Positions 56,211 through 64,000 of a stretch of DNA of 64,000 bases are shown one piece after another (position 1 is the stretch's first letter; every line of letters starts with the position of its first letter). The notes beneath the pieces are model-generated. The model worked only from the letters and a program-made list of their open reading frames with translations. It was not told the DNA's origin and ran no database searches. The stretch is taken from positions 10,578,058 through 10,642,057 of the forward strand of contig OX638135.1 in the NCBI GenBank assembly GCA_951804985.1. The letters run 5' to 3'. Position numbers and translations under genes: made by a program. The DNA is from Dryomyza anilis (Eukaryota > Arthropoda > Insecta > Diptera > Dryomyzidae).

Positions 56211-59200
56211 CCCTACACCTTAATGTGAGATATTTAATTGTATACCTCAGAATATTATTCACATATCAGAAATTTACGTCTTATATAATTTAAAAAATTG
56301 ATATAAAAGTATAAAATATCTAATAAAAATTATAAAAATAAAAGTGGGCGGACCACGCCTATATTTAAAATTGTGTACGGCAAATATTTCACAGAATTGA
56401 TTTTAATAATTTACGGATCAAATTTCCACTATGAAAACCCGGGAAATAATGAAAAAAAAAATGTGGGCGGATTACGACCATTTTTGGACCACATATTTTT
56501 AGGTGAATTATAACAATAAGTTTTAAATTTTATAACTATGTCTTGAATACTTTTCGAGTTATTAGTTCCTAAAGAGTTATATGAAAGTGACTTGTATGGA
56601 AGGTGGGCGTGTCCGTTGACCGATTTGGCTCATTTTCAAACTCAGTTCCTACTTTTGGCTAAAATATATTGAGACAAAATTTCATCGCATTCTGATCAGT
56701 ATTTTTAAAGATTTTCTGTTTTCGGACAGCAAGACGGACAGACGGACATGGCTAAACGGACTCAGATTGTGATGCTGATCAAGAATATATATACTTTTCC
56801 ATACCGGACACGCCTCCTAAGGGGCGTTACAATATATGCACAAAGTTAATATATCCTGTACGTCATAGGTGTAGGGTATACAAAATTTTAGTTACAAATT
56901 TATAAAAAAATTGCATTTAAAAATATAAATAACTAATAAATTTAACAAAATAAAATCGCATTTAAAAAAAAAAAATCAAAAATATAAAATCGGACATAAC
57001 CGCCAATGGGGGTTATGGCCGAATTCATTGTTTGATTTAAACCCCAAATTCGCAATTCGAATTCGATGGCCGAAACACCGACTGACATAACCCGCAAATT
57101 CGAATATGTCCCTTGGGGGTTATGTCCGGACTTAAACTCGCAAAATTGACTAAAAAATGGATCATAGTTTCATTGATGCATAACTATAGAACTGGTAGTT
57201 TAATCGTATTTTGTAATATAAGTCAATTTATGTAGAATAAAGAGAAAAACATTGTATGCCTATTCACTTTTTACCTATGTGTTACCGTTCTTGGTGTTTT
57301 AATCTGTCAAAGTCAAAGTTTGCATGTTACTTTTTTTTTAAACGTCTCTAAAAAATAATAGGAGGGGGCTGAATTATATATGCTATACACCACTGACTAG
57401 GGAATTGACAATGTAGAATAATATACTTTTTTTTACTTTTTTTTAGCAATATGTTTTTCAATACATAACAAAATAAAATCGCATGTATATTTTTAACACT
57501 AAAAACAATATTATAAAACAGATCTAACAATCATCCAAAATTGTTGCAACTTTTTATGTCCGCAAAATCGTACGATATCGAATTAGTTCTTGTACCAATA
57601 TCGAATGTCAAATCGTACTAAATTTGAATTGCAAGGACAATCCATTGATTAGATGTTCGGATTTAGGAGTTATGACGAAGTTTGTTTTATTATCGAGTTT
57701 TTTTTCTACAACCACAAAAAGTAATCATTGACTATTTTTTTTTAAACTTTGGACCACTGTATCTCTGGAGAGGGTGAGTCTTGAACTCTGGTAGATTTGG
57801 TGTGGAATGTCTCTAATACAAAAAGTTTTACTTACTAAAAAAATATGTTAAAATGAATCCAATTCCAATTTGTTTTATTCTGATTGCGCCTTTATTTGAT
57901 ACTGGAGCAGATTCCTAAAATGGTTTTGTTGAATACTGTCCAGTTTTTAAGATTTTTTATGTTTTAAATATTTTTCTCTCCTTATATTTTTAATAGTCGA
58001 ACAATAATGTAATTTTTTCTTCGGTGTACAAAATTTCGGTGTACAAAACAATGCGCTACCATATATTTTTTATAAATGCCGTTGAAATATAGCCAAGGGA
58101 AATTCAAAACTTTACATTGCATTTAAAATTTTATGAATATAAAACAATATTACTTGATGAAAAAAGATAAACATTATTGTTATGCCATTTTGCAACGTCA
58201 TTTACAATATTTAAAATGAAAATTAGGAAAATAAATTAATAGCCGTATTCTGGCATTTTCATGACAAAGTCAAGTCATTGAAATGTTGTCATTCACCATG
58301 TCATGCATTTGTTATTAATAACTGTTACTGTATTCTACTTTAAACGTGACGTTACAGTTGGGTAAAACCAATTTTAATTCCAAATACATCAGACTGATTT
58401 TTTCCATCTGAATGTCGCAGAAAATCGAACTGCGACAAAAATCCGTTGATATATTTGCATTTCAAAGTGAAGATATAGTGCAATACAATAAAGTGCATAA
58501 CTAAAAACTAGTAAAAACACATGTTATAAAAAACACGCGGGCCGCGTGTTTGACATGCCTGCCCTACACCTTAATGTGAGATATTTAATTGTATACCTCA
58601 GAATATTATTCACATATCAGAAATTTACGTCTTATATAATTTAAAAAATTGATATAAAAGTATAAAATATCTAATAAAAATTTTAAAAATAAAAGTGGGC
58701 GGACCACGCCTATATTTAAAATTGTGTACGGCAAATATTTCACAGAATTGATTTTAATAATTTACGGATCAAATTTCCACTATGAAAACCCGGGAAATAA
58801 TGAAAAAAAAAAATGTGGGCGGATTACGACCATTTTTGGACCACATATTTTTAGGTGAATTATAACAATAAGTTTTAAATTTTATAACTATGTCTTGAAC
58901 ACTTTTCGAGTTATTAGTTCCTAAAGAGTTATATGAAAGTGACTTGTATGGAAGGTGGGCGTGTCCGTTGACCGATTTGGCTCATTTTCAAACTCAGTTC
59001 CTACTTTTGGCTAAAATATATTGAGACAAAATTTCATCGCATTCTGATCAGTATTTTTAAAGATTTTCTGTTTTCGGACAGCAAGACGGACAGACGGACA
59101 TGGCTAAACGGACTCAGATTGTGATGCTGATCAAGAATATATATACTTTTCCATACCGGACACGCCTCCTAAGGGGCGTTACAATATATGCACAAAGTTA

Positions 59201-62186
59201 ATATATCCTGTACGTCATAGGTGTAGGGTATAGAAAATTTTAGTTACAAATTTATAAAAAAATTGCATTTAAAAATATAAATAACTAATAAATTTAACAT
59301 TTAATAAAATCGCATTTAAAAAAAAAAAATCAAAAATATAAAATCGGACATAACCGCCAATGGGGGTTATGGCCGAATTCATTGTTTGATTTAAACCCCA
59401 AATTCGCAATTCGAATTCGATGGCCGAAACACCGACTGACATAACCCGCAAATTCGAATATGTCCCTTGGGGGTTATGTCCGGACTTAAACTCGCAAAAT
59501 TGACTAAAAAATGGATCATAGTTTCATTGATGCATAACTATAGAACTGGTAGTTTAATCGTATTTTGTAATATAAGTCAATTTATGTAGAATAAAGAGAA
59601 AAACATTGTATGCCTATTCACTTTTTACCTATGTGTTACCGTTCTTGGTGTTTTAATCTGTCAAAGTCAAAGTTTGCATGTTACTTTTTTTTAAACGTCT
59701 CTAAAAAATAATAGGAGGGGGCTGAATTAAATATGCTATACACCACTGACTAGGGAATTGACAATGTAGAATAATATACTTTTTTTTACTTTTTTTTAGC
59801 AATATGTTTTTCAATACATAACAAAATAAAATCGCATGTATATTTTTAACACTAAAAACAATATTATAAAACAGATCTAACAATCATCCAAAATTGTTGC
59901 AACTTTTTATGTCCGCAAAATCGTACGATATCGAATTAGTTCTTGTACCAATATCGAATGTCAAATCGTACTAAATTTGAATTGCAAGGACAATCCATTG
60001 ATTAGATGTTCGGATTTAGGAGTTATGACGAAGTTTGTTTTATTATCGAGTTTTTTTTCTACAACCACAAAAAGTAATCATTGACTATTTTTTTTTAAAC
60101 TTTGGACCACTGTATCTCTGGAGAGGGTGAGTCTTGAACTCTGGTAGATTTGGTGTGGAATGTCTCTAATACAAAAAGTTTTACTTACTAAAAAAATATG
60201 TTAAAATGAATCCAATTCCAATTTGTTTTATTCTGATTGCGCCTTTATTTGATACTGGAGCAGATTCCTAAAATGGTTTTGTTGAATACTGTCCAGTTTT
60301 TAAGATTTTTTATGTTTTAAATATTTTTCTCTCCTTATATTTTTAATAGTCGAACAATAATGTAATTTTTTTCTTCGGTGTACAAAATTTCGGTGTACAA
60401 AACAATGCGCTACCATATATTTTTTATAAATGCCGTTGAAATATAGCCAAGGGAAATTCAAAACTTTACATTGCATATAAAATTTTATGAATATAAAACA
60501 ATATTACTTGATGAAAAAAGATAAACATTATTGTTATGCCATTTTGCAACGTCATTTACAATATTTAAAATGAAAATTAGGAAAATAAATTAATAGCCGT
60601 ATTCTGGCATTTTCATGACAAAGTCAAGTCATTGAAATGTTGTCATTCACCATGTCATGCATTTGTTATTAATAACTGTTACTGTATTCTACTTTAAACG
60701 TGACGTTACAGTTGGGTAAAACCAATTTTAATTCCAAATACATCAGACTGATTTTTTCCATCTGAATGTCGCAGAAAATCGAACTGCGACAAAAATCCGT
60801 TGATATATTTGCATTTCAAAGTGAAGATATAGTGCAATACAATAAAGTGCATAACTAAAAACTAGTAAAAAACACATGTTTTAAAAAACACGCGGGCCGC
60901 GTGTTTGACATGCCTGCCCTACACCTTAATGTGAGATATTTAATTGTATACCTTGAATTGTATACCTCAGAATATTATTCACATATCAGAAATTTACGTC
61001 TTATATAATTTAAAAAATTGATATAAAAGTATAAAATATCTAATAAAAATTTTAAAAATAAAAGTGGGCGGACCACGCCTATATTTAAAATTGTGTACGG
61101 CAAATATTTCACAGAATTGATTTTAATAATTTACGGATCAAATTTCCACTATGAAAACCCGGGAAATAATGAAAAAAAAATGTGGGCGGATTACGACCAT
61201 TTTTGGACCACATATTTTTAGGTGAATTATAACAATAAGTTTTAAATTTTATAACTATGTCTTGAATACTTTTCGAGTTATTAGTTCCTAAAGAGTTATA
61301 TGAAAGTGACTTGTATGGAAGGTGGGCGTGTCCGTTGACCGATTTGGCTCATTTTCAAACTCAGTTCCTACTTTTGGCTAAAATATATTGAGACAAAATT
61401 TCATCGCATTCTGATCAGTATTTTTAAAGATTTTCTGTTTTCGGACAGCAAGACGGACAGACGGACATGGCTAAACGGACTCAGATTGTGATGCTGATCA
61501 AGAATATATATACTTTTCCATACCGGACACGCCTCCTAAGGGGCGTTACAATATATGCACAAAGTTAATATATCCTGTACGTCATAGGTGTAGGGTATAC
61601 AAAATTTTAGTTACAAATTTATAAAAAAATTGCATTTAAAAATATAAATAACTAATAAATTTAACAAAATAAAATCGCATTTAAAAAAAAAAAATCAAAA
61701 ATATAAAATCGGACATAACCGCCAATGGGGGTTATGGCCGAATTCATTGTTTGATTTAAACCCCAAATTCGCAATTCGAATTCGATGGCCGAAACACCGA
61801 CTGACATAACCCGCAAATTCGAATATGTCCCTTGGGGGTTATGTCCGGACTTAAACTCGCAAAATTGACTAAAAAATGGATCATAGTTTCATTGATGCAT
61901 AACTATAGAACTGGTAGTTTAATCGTATTTTGTAATATAAGTCAATTTATGTAGAATAAAGAGAAAAACATTGTATGCCTATTCACTTTTTACCTATGTG
62001 TTACCGTTCTTGGTGTTTTAATCTGTCAAAGTCAAAGTTTGCATGTTACTTTTTTTTAAACGTCTCTAAAAAATAATAGGAGGGGGCTGAATTATATATG
62101 CTATACACCACTGACTAGGGAATTGACAATGTAGAATAATATACTTTTTTTTACTTTTTTTTAGCAATATGTTTTTCAATACATAA
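55131..62186. repeat. Tandem array: three units of ~2352 bp
   Basis: Units are about 55131-57483, 57484-59836 and 59837-62186. The word ctaacaatcatccaaaattg lies at 55172, 57524 and 59877, giving periods of 2352 and 2353. Each unit contains the right ~1080 bp of the hAT (without its left end), the hAT right terminus, the gtagggtata repeat 3' part and the ggacataa right arm. Units are nearly identical by eye. Unit junctions carry aacaaaataaaatcgcatgt, a word also present inside each unit near its gtagggtata end. The array has no coding capacity. Confidence 0.96.
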
Positions 62187-62539
62187 CAGCATTTCAAGTT
62201 CAAAAATTTTCAAAAAACTGTTTTTTTTTTTTATTTTTATGTTTTACAGCAAAAATAAACAGAGTGGCATACGTTCTAGGTCTTGAAATCTAAGAATTTT
62301 GACATATACGATATTTTATATATTTATACCCCCAAAAATGGTATACTTAAAAGTTAAATAAAAAAAAACAATCGCAATTTCGTATTCGCTTTCTTAAGCT
62401 AAGTAATAAAATAATGATAAATTATATTTTTATATAATTTTTTATTAGTTTAAAAAAACAGGTAGTTACGTTCAATTGAATTTTACGAAAACAATTCTTA
62501 GTAACATATATCACTACCGTCATTCCGACTGCCATTTCT
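62187..62539. other. AT-rich DNA, no gene seen
   Basis: Unique-looking sequence after the array, with A- and T-runs. Confidence 0.4.
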
Positions 62540-62834
62540 CCTACTTATAATAATAATAGTTTGGCGCTACAGTCCTGTATAGGACTTCGGCCGAGCTCTC
62601 TCACCATTTTGAGCTGTGCGTGTTATATTTGTACTCAAAGTGGTGGGACCTACAGTTTATTGCCGAATCCGAATCATAGGCAATGTTTTTACTCTCGTAG
62701 GTTTGCTGACGACAGGTAGCGCGGTATAGAAAAATGTTTCTATGAAAAGATGTTGTTAGCCCCAGTCCAGGCTTGAACTGGGGACCTTTCGGCTCGCAGC
62801 TCAACGCACTAACCACTGAGCTACCGCTGCTACA
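62540..62834 (-). repeat. tRNA-derived SINE, copy 3 (single anticodon arm)
   Basis: On the minus strand the head reads gcggtagctcagtggttag (box A) and cagttcaagcctg (box B), with one anticodon-arm segment between them as in a normal tRNA. The body words cctacgagagtaaaa and cccaccactttgagtacaaa follow, then the 3' part gagctcggccgaagtcctat and an (att)n tail at about 62550. It is the best full copy of the family here. Confidence 0.9.
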
Positions 62835-62929
62835 TATATGTATATATTAATATTTGAATTCTTATATAATATATTAAAATTGGAATTCTTTGTAATATTA
62901 AACATGAATAGCGAATAGCATGAATAGGG

Positions 62930-64000
62930 AGGAGCGAAAGTGGTGTGTCCCAACATGAATCTGAAGAAGATGGATCGGTTTATGTGCCTCCAAGAAAAAT
63001 GTTTAGGCAAAAAGAGGTAGAACCACTTCAAAATTTAGTTGAATCTGGATTGACTCAAGCTGGATAGATACCAAATTAGTAAAGTTGGAGCTGCTATAGT
63101 TATTGGTCAAAGAGCATGCAATTTAGGTCACGATGTTAAATGCTTGCAAATTTCTCCAGAACACATTAGAATGCAACGTCTTGAATGTAGAGAACATATT
63201 TTCAAAACAATTAAAAATCAGTTTTCTCCAAATGCTGTTTTTACCGTACATTGGTATGGCAAAATATTGGAGGATTGTACAAATGTAGACCAATTAAAGT
63301 GCAACAGATTAGCCATTATTTTGTTTTCTTGTGGCAATTTCAAAGTACTAGGAATTCAAAAAGTTGTCAAAGAAAGTGGTGCTATCGAAGGTGCTGCTGT
63401 TTATTCTGCTTTAATTGATTGGAATGTGCAAAATAACTTGCTGTGCTTCGATACAACAGCAAGTAATACTAGCACTTCTATTGGAGCTTGCGCTGTTGTA
63501 GAACAGAAATTAAAAAGGCAGTTGTTACATTTAGCATGTAGACATCATATCATGGAGTTGCTGGCTGGAGCTGCATTTAAAGTAACTGTAGAGCCAACAA
63601 CATAAGGTCCAAAAATTGCATTATTCGAAATTTTTCGAAAAACATGGCCTGAATTGCAGCATGACAGTTTTGAACTTGGTACTACAGATCCAGATGTGGC
63701 TAAATATTTTCCTGAGGACATACGGAATGATTTAAACAATTTTATTAAAGATTAAAAATTAAAATAAAGTAGAAAGTACCGGGCACGATTATATAGAAAT
63801 GTTAAAATTATGTTCACTATTTATTGGAGAAGAAATACCGAATTATAAAATGTCACAACCTGGTGCTATCAGCCAAGATTTTTCTTTTTAGAAAACAATT
63901 TTCCATTTCGAGTAAGTCTTATTTATAATTAATTTTTGTTTTACTTCGAAAACATTTATGCATTTTTATATAATCATTTCAGCTCCACCTTTGAAAAATA
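62930..64000 (+). pseudogene. DNA-transposon-like protein of uncertain superfamily, partial
   Basis: From about 62940 a frame gives EEDGSVYVPPRKMFRQKEVE, a stop at 63066, then KVGAAIVIGQRACNLGHDV. The long segment 63144-63605 carries VFTVHWYGKILEDCTNV, LLCFDTTASNTSTSIGACAV and LLHLACRHHIMELLAGAAFK. Later frames give FEIFRKTWPELQ and LCSLFIGEEIPNYKMSQPGA. These blocks belong to a protein family widespread in insects and cnidarians, usually found as uncharacterised transposon proteins. I recall its usual block as VHWDGK, so the Tyr here may replace an acidic residue. A GTAAGT..TTTCAG intron at 63912-63982 leads to the next exon at the window edge. Several stops and slips make it a pseudogene. 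I cannot fix the superfamily. Confidence 0.72.

Larger units (their letters stand above)
54027..57135. repeat. Foldback-like element with GTCCGGACAT ends
   Basis: The left arm (54027-54200) and the right arm (56990-57135) share ggggttatgtcc, gaattcgaatt and gtccggac words in inverted arrangement. The arms are imperfect, so this is a candidate rather than a defined element. It contains a minisatellite, a gtagggtata repeat and an hAT insertion, and its right part belongs to the tandem array. Confidence 0.55.

Noticed and set aside
62760..62834. Possible functional tRNA gene on the minus strand
   Set aside because: Box A and box B are present, but the sequence continues into a SINE body shared with other copies and no clean cloverleaf acceptor stem was evident.

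Overview
This window looks like intergenic or heterochromatic DNA of a dipteran fly. It is AT-rich and almost wholly built from transposable elements and their wreckage. The reasons are the mixture of BEL/Pao LTR elements, a LOA-type LINE with ORF1 plus endonuclease/RT/RNase H, an insect errantivirus envelope remnant, hAT, PIF/Harbinger and Tc1 DNA transposons, and introns of about 50-60 bp with GT..TTTCAG borders. I could not name the species. I found no convincing host protein gene, rRNA, tRNA gene or CRISPR array, and nearly every coding region carries stops or frameshifts.

Layout. 1-4.63 kb: decayed BEL/Pao gag-pol (gag, protease, RT, RNase H, integrase). 4.7-6.2 kb: a second BEL-like gag-protease with a 513-bp internal tandem duplication, followed by a polypurine tract and a probable 3' LTR start at 6376. 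7.1-9.2 kb: a PIF/Harbinger pair, transposase on + and Myb/SANT-like protein on -. 9.5-12.7 kb: a repeat island holding a non-autonomous hAT (10004-11571, 8-bp target duplication GTTCTTAA) that itself carries SINE pieces. 12.7-16.8 kb: two direct copies of an ~860-bp block (tRNA-SINE + unknown DNA + MITE) on either side of a 5'-truncated LOA LINE. 17.2-17.6 kb: Tc1 remnant. 18.1-20.8 kb: Jockey/CR1-group LINE lacking its catalytic FADD. 20.8-32.9 kb: interspersed repeats, foldbacks and featureless AT-rich DNA.

32.9-43.7 kb: an errantivirus env remnant on the - strand, split by a complete 4.9-kb hAT element (32910-37836, duplication TCAAACAG) and by copies of a repeat ending in gtagggtata. 43974-53366: a 9.4-kb three-level nest. 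An outer element with hAT-like ends (duplication CTATACGC) contains an APE-type LINE, which contains a full-length 5.5-kb LOA LINE (duplication CCTCGTCAT). 54.0-62.2 kb: a foldback-like element containing a gtagggtata repeat, into which a 1352-bp hAT inserted (duplication CCCTACAC). Part of that composite was then tandemly amplified to three ~2352-bp units. 62.5-64 kb: a third full SINE copy and a decayed DNA-transposon protein running off the window.

The genes do not form a host pathway. They work only within their own elements: gag-pol for reverse transcription and integration, ORF1/ORF2 for target-primed reverse transcription, transposase plus Myb protein for Harbinger mobility. The interest lies in the datable insertion order shown by intact target duplications, the post-insertion tandem array, an unusual SINE head, and a strong strand-biased GACCC pentamer excess across the first 6.8 kb.
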